Shown here: positions 10,269 through 18,456 of the stretch, piece after piece
Layout of the letters: every line of letters starts with the position of its first letter
How positions within the stretch are numbered: position 1 is the first letter of the stretch
Assembly (NCBI GenBank): GCA_009901575.1
Contig: WXYP01000009.1
Location: 49,656 to 113,655 of the forward strand
Reading direction: 5' to 3'
Source of the DNA: Flavobacteriaceae bacterium R38
GTDB taxonomy: Bacteria > Bacteroidota > Bacteroidia > Flavobacteriales > Flavobacteriaceae
DNA: 64,000 bases
Position numbers and translations under genes: made by a program
The notes under the pieces: generated by a model
The model's database searches: none
The model's input: the letters and a program-made list of their open reading frames with translations, nothing else
Told to the model about the DNA's origin: nothing

Positions 10269-10739
10269 TTATTCATCCAAAACTCTCTTTAAAACCCAAT
10301 TACTATTAGAATCACTTGAATATAATTCTCTTCTTCCGGAATTAGTTACCTTATAATCACAGTGAATAAAAGTGTTGTACACTGCTATTCTTGTATATTG
10401 AGTAAAATTGATAATGGCTTCTAAAAAATCGTCTTTGTTCACTAAAAAATTCCTGCATGTCCAGTCTGTAGCTCCTTTAGCTTCTAAATCAAAAGTTCCA
10501 TCTGGTTTTTCCCCATAACAATGTTGGGAATTTCCGCTTCTACCTCTTGCTATTTCCCAAACTCTGGGCCTCCATGAACTTCTTTCACTTGGCCACATCG
10601 CATAGCCAATTTCTTCTCGTACTAATTCTCCCGGATTGATATGATATTTTAAGATCATATCTCCAACATGAACCGGAACTGGAGTTTGAGCTATATTAAA
10701 ATCACTTAAAACGAAATAATCAATTTTCCCTGTCATCAT
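10269..10739 (-). CDS. Putative M15-like zinc peptidase (D-Ala-D-Ala carboxypeptidase fold), divergent
   Basis: The 156-residue protein has no signal peptide. Three short motifs match the M15 zinc site: SQH (His73), GATDW (Asp92) and FIHCDY (His126). In the family these are arranged as SxHxxGxAxD and, near the C-terminus, (W/F)xHxD. Here about 12 residues (CYGEKPDGTFDL) are inserted between the first His and the Asp. The segment SWRPRVWEIARGRSGN before the His also resembles the substrate-groove region of phage and bacterial M15 enzymes. If active, it would cut peptidoglycan stem peptides, but without a signal peptide its route to the wall is unclear. A phage-lysin-derived origin is possible. 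The assignment rests on motif order only. Confidence 0.55.
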   Translation of the reverse strand: MMTGKIDYFVLSDFNIAQTPVPVHVGDMILKYHINPGELVREEIGYAMWPSERSSWRPRVWEIARGRSGNSQHCYGEKPDGTFDLEAKGATDWTCRNFLVNKDDFLEAIINFTQYTRIAVYNTFIHCDYKVTNSGRRELYSSDSNSNWVLKRVLDE

Positions 10740-10863
10740 TTTATGTTTTAATTATTATATATACTCTTAATCTACTCAATTTAGTTGCAGAAAAAGATAT
10801 AAAAAAGATAAAATGCAGGTAAGGGGAAAAACCTCCATTTTTTATAAATTATAATCTATGTAT

Positions 10864-10906
10864 AAAAAACAAAAAGAAGATAGTACGGAACATAAAATCC
10901 GCACTA
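10864..10906 (-). terminator. Likely intrinsic terminator of the amidohydrolase operon
   Basis: On the minus strand an 8-bp stem (AGTGCGGA / TCCGTACT, one G-T pair, 9-nt loop) precedes a T-rich run (complement of 10864-10881). It lies about 50 bp after the amidohydrolase stop. Confidence 0.5.
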
Positions 10907-10929
10907 CCTTCCTAATACTATTTAAAATA

Positions 10930-10953
10930 GATTCCTGCCTTTGCAGGAATGAC
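10930..10953. repeat. 24-bp palindromic repeat element, single copy
   Basis: The element has a TTCCTGC / GCAGGAA hairpin core. It differs by one base from the left arm of the pair found near 56.7 kb. It sits a few bases past the stop of the downstream amidohydrolase, a usual place for REP-like elements. Confidence 0.8.
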
Positions 10954-10957
10954 AAGG

Positions 10958-12262
10958 CTATTTTTTACTAAACTTCTTAGCGTATCGTTTCCAAAGCTTG
11001 GTTTGATGTGTCTCTAAACTCACTTCTCTTCCTTGAATAAAAGCATGAGATACAATATTAGTACGCATGTCTAAGGCATCTCCTTCAGAAAGGAACAGGG
11101 TAGCATCTTTTCCTTGTGCTAAAGTACCCACAATATTATCGATACCTAAAATTTTAGCAGCATTTTCAGTGATAAGCTGTACAGCTTGCTCTTTTCCAAT
11201 ACCATAGGCCGCAAAACTTCCTGCAAAAAATGGCAGGTTACGACTTTCCTGGCGATTCATTCTACCGTTCATTTCTATACCTACAAGTACTCCTTTATCT
11301 AATAAAAGTTTAGCCAGATTAAAAGGATGTTTTACATTATCGTCTTCTTTATTGGGAAGGCGGTGAGGTCTGGTGATCATCACAGACACTTTATTCTCAG
11401 CTAATACATCTGCTACTTTATGCGCTTCGTCACCACCAATGATTACCAAGTGCTTAATTCCATTTTCTTTAGTAAAATTAACAGCATCTATAATTTCTTT
11501 CTCTCCGTCTACATGTACATATAATCTTTGAGTTCCGTCAAATAATCCTTTTACAGCCTCATAAGGTAAATTTCTGGGAGATTGACTTCCGTTGAGATAT
11601 GCTTTAGCTTCTTTCACAAATGAAACTACTTCTTCGACCTGGTCTTTATAGTTTTTACTAGGTACTAACCTGGGGTCTTCCCCAAGCCACCAACGTCCTC
11701 TTGAAAAACTATTGGGCCAGTTCATATGAATTCCGTCATCAGTTTTTATGGCTGCATCTTCCCAATTCCATGCATCAAATTGTACTATAGATGAGGTCCC
11801 GGAAATTCTCCCGCCTCTTGGAGCTACCTGAGCCATTAGCACTCCATTTGGGCGCATACTTTCTACTACTTTGGATTCTGCGTTATATGCAATAATACTT
11901 CGTACATGAGGAATCATTTCTCCAATTTCATCATCGTCATCAGTTGCACGAATAGCGTCTACTTCTACCAGTCCCATAGTTGTATTTCCCGCTATAAATC
12001 CAGGATAGATATGTTTGCCGGAAGCATCAATAGTTTTAGAAAAATTGTCGGTATTGGCTTGAGATTTTGTGCCTACAAAAGTGATTTTTCCCTTATCAAA
12101 ACCAATAGCACTGTTTTCTATTACTTGTCCGTTTCCTATATGTGCAGTTGCGCCCAGGATCAAAATGGATTCAGATTGTGCATCTGCAGGAGTTTGTTGT
12201 GCGATCACCAGTGAATTCATTACCACTAAGAGACCAAAAAATATGTTTTTTAAATATTTCAT
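10958..12262 (-). CDS. Amidohydrolase-fold secreted protein lacking the HxH motif
   Basis: A signal peptide (ending VIAQQ) is followed by the N-terminal beta-sandwich of the amidohydrolase superfamily (ILILGATAHIGNGQVIENSAIGFDKGKITFVG). The strand that should read PG(L/I)IDxHxH reads YPGFIAGNTT, so the first two metal ligands are absent. The C-terminal region keeps the family layout (ILGIDNIVGTLAQGKDATLFL). Length (434 residues) fits a single amidohydrolase domain. It lies 15 bp downstream of the tandem-domain paralogue and is surely in the same operon. It is probably a non-catalytic or altered-site partner of that protein; family membership is seen, loss of catalysis is inferred. Confidence 0.8.
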   Translation of the reverse strand: MKYLKNIFFGLLVVMNSLVIAQQTPADAQSESILILGATAHIGNGQVIENSAIGFDKGKITFVGTKSQANTDNFSKTIDASGKHIYPGFIAGNTTMGLVEVDAIRATDDDDEIGEMIPHVRSIIAYNAESKVVESMRPNGVLMAQVAPRGGRISGTSSIVQFDAWNWEDAAIKTDDGIHMNWPNSFSRGRWWLGEDPRLVPSKNYKDQVEEVVSFVKEAKAYLNGSQSPRNLPYEAVKGLFDGTQRLYVHVDGEKEIIDAVNFTKENGIKHLVIIGGDEAHKVADVLAENKVSVMITRPHRLPNKEDDNVKHPFNLAKLLLDKGVLVGIEMNGRMNRQESRNLPFFAGSFAAYGIGKEQAVQLITENAAKILGIDNIVGTLAQGKDATLFLSEGDALDMRTNIVSHAFIQGREVSLETHQTKLWKRYAKKFSKK

Positions 12263-12277
12263 TTTTTAAGTTTTAGA

Positions 12278-15262
12278 TTATAATGAATTACAGTGAAGTT
12301 CTTTATCTGCTTTTTTCTCAGGAAGTCGTGTTTTTACCCCTTTGTTTTTAGCCTGAATCATCATATTAATGAGTTCGTTTTTTTCTTTCCTGATATCTTC
12401 CTGCATTTTTTGCATTTCCTGGTAGTCATAATAAATAGCCCCATCAATTATTGTTTTTTCTGCAATAGCATAAATAGACATTGGATGATCACTCCACAAC
12501 ACCAAATCGGCATCTTTTCCAACTTTAATACTTCCCATTCGATCGTCTAGATGAAGTAATTTAGCTGGATTCAGCGTTACAAACTTCCATGCATCTTCTT
12601 CAGAAACCCCTCCATATTTGATAGTTTTGGCAGCCTCCTGATTTAATCTTCTTGACATTTCACGATCATCAGAATTAATAGCTACTAAAACGCCTGCATT
12701 GTGCATGATAGCCGCATTATAAGGAATAGCATCATTTACTTCATTTTTATAGGCCCACCAATCAGAAAAAGTAGATCCTCCGGCTCCATGAGCAGCCATT
12801 TTATCAGCTACCTTATAACCTTCAAGAATATGTGTAAATGTGTTGACTTTAAAATCAAACTTTTCAGCTACTTTCATGAGCATATTGATTTCACTTTGTA
12901 CATAAGAATGAGAAGAAATAAAGCGCTCTTTATTTAGAATTTCAGCAATTGTATTTAATTCAGAATCATAACGTGGTGCTTTCGTTCTTGCTTTTGTTTT
13001 AGCAGGTAATGCGTTGTATTCTTTCCAGGCAATATCATATTCTTTAGCTCTCTGGAAATAATCCATAAAAACTTGTTCAACTCCCATCCTGGATTGAGGA
13101 AAACGATTGAAACTTTGCCAGTTTGACTGCTTTACATTTTCACCAAGAGCGAATTTGATAAACTTAGGAGAATTGTCAATAATCATTCCTTCAGAACCTT
13201 CTCCCCATTTTAATTTGATGAGGGCAGAACGTCCGCCAATGGGGTTGGCAGACCCGTGTAAAATTTGCATGGCAGTAACCCCACCGGATAAATTCCTGTA
13301 TAAGTTCATATCGTCAGGATCGACTACATCTTCCATGGTTACTTCTGCCGAAGAATTTTGCCCGGCTTCATTTACAGATGCAGCAGCAATATGTGAGTGT
13401 TCATCGATAATCCCTGAGGTAAGGTGTTTTCCGGTAGCATCAATTACAGTAGCTCCCCTGGCTGATAAGTTAGTACCAACTTGGGTAATTTTCCCGTTTT
13501 TCACTAAAACATCGGCATTTTTCATAACCCCTTCTGCCTCATTGGTCCAAACCGTTGCATTTTTAAATAAAATGGTTTGTTGTTTAGGCAATTCTTTAAA
13601 TCCGTATGCTTTGTTAGGAAAAGTAACCGGACTTAATTTCGGACTGTCTTTTTTATCTTTTTTGCCAGCTTTTTCTTTAAAAGCTTTTGTTTTTACCGCT
13701 GTCCAGTTAATAGTGTTTCCGTTGGTTAAAGTTCCTTTCCCATTAAGATTATCATTAGCAGTAACCGCTGCAGTCAGGCGCACATATTCGTTTTTACCTC
13801 CTGACGGATTGTAAAACAAGTTTACCCATCCGTTTGTGTACGTCAGTTTAGAACCTATTTTAGCCTCTCCTGATGTTATCTCTACAGAAGGCTTTGTGAC
13901 CTTTCCTTTTATTTTAAGTGCATATTTTTTACTATTGATAGTCAAGTCATAATTCCCTCGAATATCTTTTACAGACATATCATTAATGACATTTTTTTGC
14001 CCTTGTACCCAATTTTCATATAATGTGGTATTTGAATCAAAAATATCTCCCGATGTAATTAAAAAGTTAGCATAAGCCCCTTTTTTAAGAGATCCGATTT
14101 CATTTTCTTTTCCTAGAAAATTAGCAGGTACTGTAGTTAATGCCGCTAAAGCTGTAGTTTCATTTAACCCGTATTCGATAGCACGCATTAAATTCGATTT
14201 AAAGTCTGAAATTTTATTTAATTCAGATGTAGTTAACGCAAAAACAACTCCGTTTTTAGCTAAAGTAGCTGGGTTAGAAGGTGCTTGATTCCACATACGC
14301 ATATCGGCTAAAGAAACTTTACTGGCATGATACGGATCGGTCACATCATAAGCAAGAGGAAAATCTAAAGGAATAATGAACCTGGCTCTAGTATTTTTAA
14401 TTTCTTCAATACGGGCGAATTCATCTCCTCCTCCTTTAATGATATAGTTAATATTAAATTCATCCCCAACCTTATCGAAACGAAGGTCATTTTGATATCC
14501 GCCTGCATCAAATATCTGGGGGAGGCTTTTATTGGCTAATAACGCTTCAATAGATAAATCTTTTGTTTGTGAATTACCAGCTTCGTACCATTTTGCATCA
14601 TGATACAATTGACGCAATAAAGCTGTTGTACCCATTATAGAAGTAGGGTAGCTTTGATTGGAAGCAATACTTCTTGATGCAGATAGATGCTGTGCTGTAT
14701 TTTGATCGAGGATACGCTGACTGTTATCGCCTTGAGAGTTTAAAGCTACTAAAACACTTGTTCCCCTGACAATGCCATCTTCTATATGAGCATTAACTAC
14801 TCCGAATCCTGATGCTATAAGAGCTTTTGCTTTTTTACTATCGTATTTGAATTTCTCGATAGCTTTATTTTCCGGCATGATGTGATCATTCCAGTAAAAA
14901 CCTTCTCTGGAAGCATCGTATTGAGTAGATCTCCCACCTCCCGGGGCTCTTTTAGGTTTTTCTACCCCAAATGAAGTATAAATATCAATAAAAGAAGGAT
15001 AAACATGTTTACCTTTTAAATCGATAACAACACTGTTTTTAGGAATAGTAACAGTTTTACCCGAAGCCACTACCTTACCATTTTGAATAAGGAGTGTTCC
15101 ATTGTTAATTATTTGAGTTGGAGTTACAAATATCTTTGCATTAGTGAGTGCAGTATAATTGTTGTTGGTGGTTTTGACACCGTCATTTTTTGGGAAATAC
15201 TCTTGCGCATGCATAGAGCATATACCACAGAGCATGACAAATGCCAGTAGTAATTTTTTCAT
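12278..15262 (-). CDS. Tandem amidohydrolase: degenerate N-domain fused to active-type C-domain
   Basis: After a signal peptide (residues 1-19) there are two amidohydrolase-superfamily units. The first (about 25-450) has YPSFIDIYTS where HxH is expected, so it lacks metal ligands. A linker of about 100 residues with beta character (GKVTKPSVEITSGEAKIGSK) follows. The second unit (from about 560) has IIDEHSHI near residue 620, a later His (NTFTHILEG) and VLVAINSDD supplying the final Asp, so the metal site looks complete. Related enzymes include imidazolonepropionase-like and dipeptidase-like hydrolases; the substrate cannot be told. The product is exported. It is the first gene of a two-gene operon with the shorter paralogue. 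Confidence 0.85.
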   Translation of the reverse strand: MKKLLLAFVMLCGICSMHAQEYFPKNDGVKTTNNNYTALTNAKIFVTPTQIINNGTLLIQNGKVVASGKTVTIPKNSVVIDLKGKHVYPSFIDIYTSFGVEKPKRAPGGGRSTQYDASREGFYWNDHIMPENKAIEKFKYDSKKAKALIASGFGVVNAHIEDGIVRGTSVLVALNSQGDNSQRILDQNTAQHLSASRSIASNQSYPTSIMGTTALLRQLYHDAKWYEAGNSQTKDLSIEALLANKSLPQIFDAGGYQNDLRFDKVGDEFNINYIIKGGGDEFARIEEIKNTRARFIIPLDFPLAYDVTDPYHASKVSLADMRMWNQAPSNPATLAKNGVVFALTTSELNKISDFKSNLMRAIEYGLNETTALAALTTVPANFLGKENEIGSLKKGAYANFLITSGDIFDSNTTLYENWVQGQKNVINDMSVKDIRGNYDLTINSKKYALKIKGKVTKPSVEITSGEAKIGSKLTYTNGWVNLFYNPSGGKNEYVRLTAAVTANDNLNGKGTLTNGNTINWTAVKTKAFKEKAGKKDKKDSPKLSPVTFPNKAYGFKELPKQQTILFKNATVWTNEAEGVMKNADVLVKNGKITQVGTNLSARGATVIDATGKHLTSGIIDEHSHIAAASVNEAGQNSSAEVTMEDVVDPDDMNLYRNLSGGVTAMQILHGSANPIGGRSALIKLKWGEGSEGMIIDNSPKFIKFALGENVKQSNWQSFNRFPQSRMGVEQVFMDYFQRAKEYDIAWKEYNALPAKTKARTKAPRYDSELNTIAEILNKERFISSHSYVQSEINMLMKVAEKFDFKVNTFTHILEGYKVADKMAAHGAGGSTFSDWWAYKNEVNDAIPYNAAIMHNAGVLVAINSDDREMSRRLNQEAAKTIKYGGVSEEDAWKFVTLNPAKLLHLDDRMGSIKVGKDADLVLWSDHPMSIYAIAEKTIIDGAIYYDYQEMQKMQEDIRKEKNELINMMIQAKNKGVKTRLPEKKADKELHCNSL

Positions 15263-15378
15263 TGTATTTTGATGGGTTTATAATTAGCAGCCTAAAGTTA
15301 AAATAATTTAAGATAAAAATGTTTTTTATAAACACTTTAACTTTTTCATATTGTCTGACCGAATTTTAAAATAGAAGT

Positions 15379-16446
15379 TTACAACGCTTTATTTTTATGA
15401 TAGTTGACCAATAGAGCAACAACATAACTATAGCTTTTTATACCGCCTTTTTGATTATTGGCTTTTAGAAAAGTATTGAAAGTACTTTTAAATGCAGGCT
15501 CGGCTTTATTTTCATATTTACTCCAAAAATTTGAAACATTGATGTAATTCTTAATAATTCCGCGATTTATTGTTGTATTCAGTTCCTTGAATTTTTCAAA
15601 ATCTCTTTCCCGGATTTCACCCAGGCAATATCGCAAACTATATATGTAAGCAGAATATTTAAAGTAAATATCATCATTATTAACCGCAGCTAGGTACCCT
15701 ATAAAATTAGCTTCATTTTCTGCAGAATATCCTAATTGATGTGCTTGTTCATGACAGCTCACCGTAGGATATTTATAACTAAAAGCTACTCCATTAACTT
15801 GAGCTTCATGGGTAAACGGATTTAAATATCCGCCGTATCCCATATACGTCAATGCGGTACTATACAAAGAAGACTTTATACTTAACGGAGGATACGACAT
15901 TTGTGGCATTTCCAATGATAAGTTTTGGAATCCGTTTAATGTCATTTTATAAATTTCCTTTTTTGAATAAGGAATTTCTACCATTACCGTATCATTATGA
16001 GTGATTTTATACTGAACTTCATTGGATTTCCTGATAAGACGCTCAGTAAAATCATATAATTCTTCAGTAGTATAATTGTCTTTGAGCTCAAGCGTTTTAT
16101 AGATGGGTAAACGATAATAGTTTAAACCCCAGAAGAGGTGAAAAACGAAATATGAAATTGAAACCACTACAAATACTTCCCTGAAAAAGTTTCGTGTTTC
16201 GTGAAAGAATAATCGGCCTTTTAAAATTAAAAACCTGATAATTAGAATACCTGCAATAGTATAAAAAATATCTCCTATGGAAAAAGGAATCCATCCGAAG
16301 ACAAATCGGAAAATTTTTGAGAAATAAGGGTAAAAACCATTACTGTAGTACTGTTCTATAAATTCAGGATGCCTGGCAAGTAGCTTGACAACCATTACCT
16401 GAGGGAAAATGGAAAGCGCAATAACGGTTTTCATTTTTTTCGTCAT
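15379..16446 (-). CDS. DUF3810 family membrane protein with HExxH motif
   Basis: Two to three hydrophobic segments (about residues 8-24, 54-76 and 90-110) anchor a large C-terminal domain. That domain carries HEQAH at 232-236 followed by SAENEANF, the arrangement of a zinc metalloprotein with a downstream Glu. YMGYGGYLNP and VNGVAFSYKYP are family-typical phrases around the site. DUF3810 is widespread in Bacteroidota and Firmicutes and has no assigned substrate; a membrane-bound peptidase is the natural guess. The gene is divergent from pepD with 81 bp between starts. A second in-frame Met at residue 5 is an alternative start. Confidence 0.85.
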   Translation of the reverse strand: MTKKMKTVIALSIFPQVMVVKLLARHPEFIEQYYSNGFYPYFSKIFRFVFGWIPFSIGDIFYTIAGILIIRFLILKGRLFFHETRNFFREVFVVVSISYFVFHLFWGLNYYRLPIYKTLELKDNYTTEELYDFTERLIRKSNEVQYKITHNDTVMVEIPYSKKEIYKMTLNGFQNLSLEMPQMSYPPLSIKSSLYSTALTYMGYGGYLNPFTHEAQVNGVAFSYKYPTVSCHEQAHQLGYSAENEANFIGYLAAVNNDDIYFKYSAYIYSLRYCLGEIRERDFEKFKELNTTINRGIIKNYINVSNFWSKYENKAEPAFKSTFNTFLKANNQKGGIKSYSYVVALLVNYHKNKAL

Positions 16447-16490
16447 AAGCCAAAAATAATTAAATAAATGGTATTCTGCATAGCAATGTT

Positions 16491-16498
16491 TACATTTG
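16491..16498 (+). promoter_or_regulatory. -7 promoter box for pepD
   Basis: TACATTTG is an exact match to the Bacteroidota -7 consensus TAnnTTTG and lies 29 nt before the pepD start. No clear TTTG was found at the -33 position. Confidence 0.45.
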
Positions 16499-16527
16499 TT
16501 ATCGCTAAAAATAATTAATAATTACCT

Positions 16528-17982
16528 ATGGAAATCCGTTCGTTATCACCGCAAGAAATATGGAATAAATTTGCAGATTTAAATGCCGTACCCAGACCCT
16601 CTAAAAAAGAAGAAAAAGTAATTGAGTTTATGCTGAATTTCGGAAAAGATTTAGGGCTGGAAACTATCAAAGATGAGATAGGTAATGTAATTATAAGGAA
16701 ACCAGCCACTCCCGGAATGGAGCATAAAAAAACGGTTGTAATGCAATCACATTTGGATATGGTACACCAAAAAAATGCAGATACTGTTTTTGATTTTAGT
16801 ACGCAGGGGATACAGATGTTTGTTGAAGATGGATGGGTTAAAGCCCGCGGGACCACTTTAGGAGCAGATAACGGAATGGGAGTAGCGGCTATTATGGCTA
16901 TTTTAGAAAGTGATACGATCGAACATCCGGCTCTTGAAGCGTTGTTTACAATTGATGAAGAAACGGGGATGACAGGCGCTATGGAGCTCAAAGGAGGAGT
17001 TTTGTCGGGTGATATTCTACTTAATCTTGATACAGAAGAAGATGATGAAATAGATATAGGATGTGCAGGAGGAATAGATGTAACAGCAAAAAGGAATTAT
17101 AATGAAGAAGAAGTGCCTGAAGATACCAAAGCATATAAAATTATTGTAAAAGGCTTACAGGGCGGACATAGCGGAATGGATATTCATCTCGGATTGGGGA
17201 ATGCGAATAAAATAATGAATCGATTGCTTTTTGAAGGATTTGAGCATTTTGGATTGCGAATTGCCGAGATAGATGGTGGCGGATTACGAAATGCGATTCC
17301 GCGTGAGAGTTTTGCTATAGTTACTATAGACAAGATTCATGACGATGCTTTTGCTCTTGAATTCAACCAATTGGCATCTGCAATCAAGAGAGAACTTGAA
17401 ACTACAGAACCGGGACTTTTAATTTCAGCTGAGGTTGCTGAAATTCCAAATAAAGTAATGGAGCTGGGAGTTCAAGAGGGGATTAGCAAGGCTTTATATG
17501 CTGCTCATAATGGAGTTTATAGAATGAGCTCAACTATGGATAATTTGGTAGAAACTTCAAACAATATTGCTCGTGTTTTTATTAAGGATGGCGCTATCCT
17601 GATTAACTGCTTAACAAGATCATCTGTAGAAACTTCAAAGGTTGATTTGGCAAATGCACTACGGGCTACATTTGAATTGGTAGGGTGTGAAGTAAGTTAT
17701 AGTGGAAATTATCCCGGGTGGACTCCTGATATAAACTCTCCAATACTCAAAGTGCTTAAATCTAAATATGTAGAACTTTTTAATCATGAACCGGAAGTTG
17801 TGGCTTGTCATGCAGGATTAGAGTGTGGTATCCTGGGGCAGAATTATCCGGATATGGATATGATCAGCTATGGTCCGACCATAAAAGGAGCACATTCACC
17901 CGACGAAAGAGTTAATATTGCATCCGTAGAAAAATTCTGGAAGTTCACATTAGAAATCTTGAAAAGTATTCCGGAGAAATAA
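16528..17982 (+). CDS. pepD: Aminoacyl-histidine dipeptidase (PepD, M20C)
   Basis: The 484-residue protein matches M20C dipeptidases over its whole length. Metal-site motifs are SHLDMVHQK (His75, Asp77), GADNGMG (Asp114), the adjacent catalytic and ligand Glu pair in DEETGMTGA (Glu144-Glu145), LDTEEDDEIDIGCAGG, and the late ligand His in TIKGAHSPDERV. The lid-domain phrase GLQGGHSGMDIH is also canonical. The enzyme hydrolyses Xaa-His and other dipeptides in the cytoplasm, and no signal peptide is present. It is monocistronic, starting after an 81-bp divergent intergenic region and followed by a repeat-filled gap. Confidence 0.95.
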   Translation: MEIRSLSPQEIWNKFADLNAVPRPSKKEEKVIEFMLNFGKDLGLETIKDEIGNVIIRKPATPGMEHKKTVVMQSHLDMVHQKNADTVFDFSTQGIQMFVEDGWVKARGTTLGADNGMGVAAIMAILESDTIEHPALEALFTIDEETGMTGAMELKGGVLSGDILLNLDTEEDDEIDIGCAGGIDVTAKRNYNEEEVPEDTKAYKIIVKGLQGGHSGMDIHLGLGNANKIMNRLLFEGFEHFGLRIAEIDGGGLRNAIPRESFAIVTIDKIHDDAFALEFNQLASAIKRELETTEPGLLISAEVAEIPNKVMELGVQEGISKALYAAHNGVYRMSSTMDNLVETSNNIARVFIKDGAILINCLTRSSVETSKVDLANALRATFELVGCEVSYSGNYPGWTPDINSPILKVLKSKYVELFNHEPEVVACHAGLECGILGQNYPDMDMISYGPTIKGAHSPDERVNIASVEKFWKFTLEILKSIPEK

Positions 17983-17985
17983 GAT

Positions 17986-18101
17986 TTTAGGAGACAGGTT
18001 TTTTGTTGAATTGTTAAATAGTAAATTTGTTAAATTGACAAGTTGATTTGTTTAAACCTGATGATATATCTCATTGTATAAGAATTCAGATAGTTTAGTT
18101 T
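17986..18101. repeat. Dispersed non-coding repeat, copy 1
   Basis: This 116-bp stretch aligns without gaps to 63611-63726 with about 8 mismatches by eye (roughly 93% identity). It lies just after the pepD stop and leads directly into period-7 tandem repeats. A further 18-bp identical segment is shared between 18135-18152 and 63886-63903. It encodes no protein. Confidence 0.9.
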
Positions 18102-18133
18102 TCTACAGTCTACAGTCTACAGTCTACAGTCTA
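18102..18133. repeat. Heptamer tandem repeat TCTACAG, about 4.6 copies
   Basis: There are four perfect TCTACAG units and a partial fifth, directly after the dispersed repeat. Confidence 0.95.
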
Positions 18134-18188
18134 TTTTGTTGATATGTTTATTTGTTAAACTGTTTAAGAGTTCCTCGATTTTATATCT

Positions 18189-18320
18189 TTTAGCATTTAG
18201 CATTTAGCATTTAGCATTTAGCATTTAGCATTTAGCATTTAGCATTTAGCATTTAGCATTTAGCATTTAGCATTTAGCATTTAGCATTTAGCATTTAGCA
18301 TTTAGCATTTAGCATTTAGC
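18189..18320. repeat. Heptamer tandem repeat TTTAGCA, about 19 copies
   Basis: The array of about 132 bp is a perfect seven-base period with no visible divergence between units, which implies recent expansion or slippage. It ends about 135 bp before the start of the TonB-dependent receptor gene. Such an array could vary in copy number. Confidence 0.97.
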
Positions 18321-18456
18321 TAATGTCTACCAACTAACGTCTACCGTCTAAAACAACCCATCGCCCTGTTTTTACAGTTCGGTCATCTTTTTTATGTATA
18401 TCAGGGATGATGTATGAATTTTGATCTCAGAATTTAAACCACCAATACCATAAAAA

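Noticed and set aside
13107..13814. Long plus-strand frame of 235 codons opposite the tandem amidohydrolase
   Set aside because: It is antisense to strongly conserved amidohydrolase coding sequence, and its product shows no domain or signal.
16515..16991. Minus-strand frame of 158 codons opposite pepD
   Set aside because: It overlaps the conserved M20C active-site region of pepD and its product is low-complexity Ser/Ile-rich.
18189..18320. Regular repeats as a possible CRISPR array
   Set aside because: The period is seven bases with no spacers and no cas genes are near.
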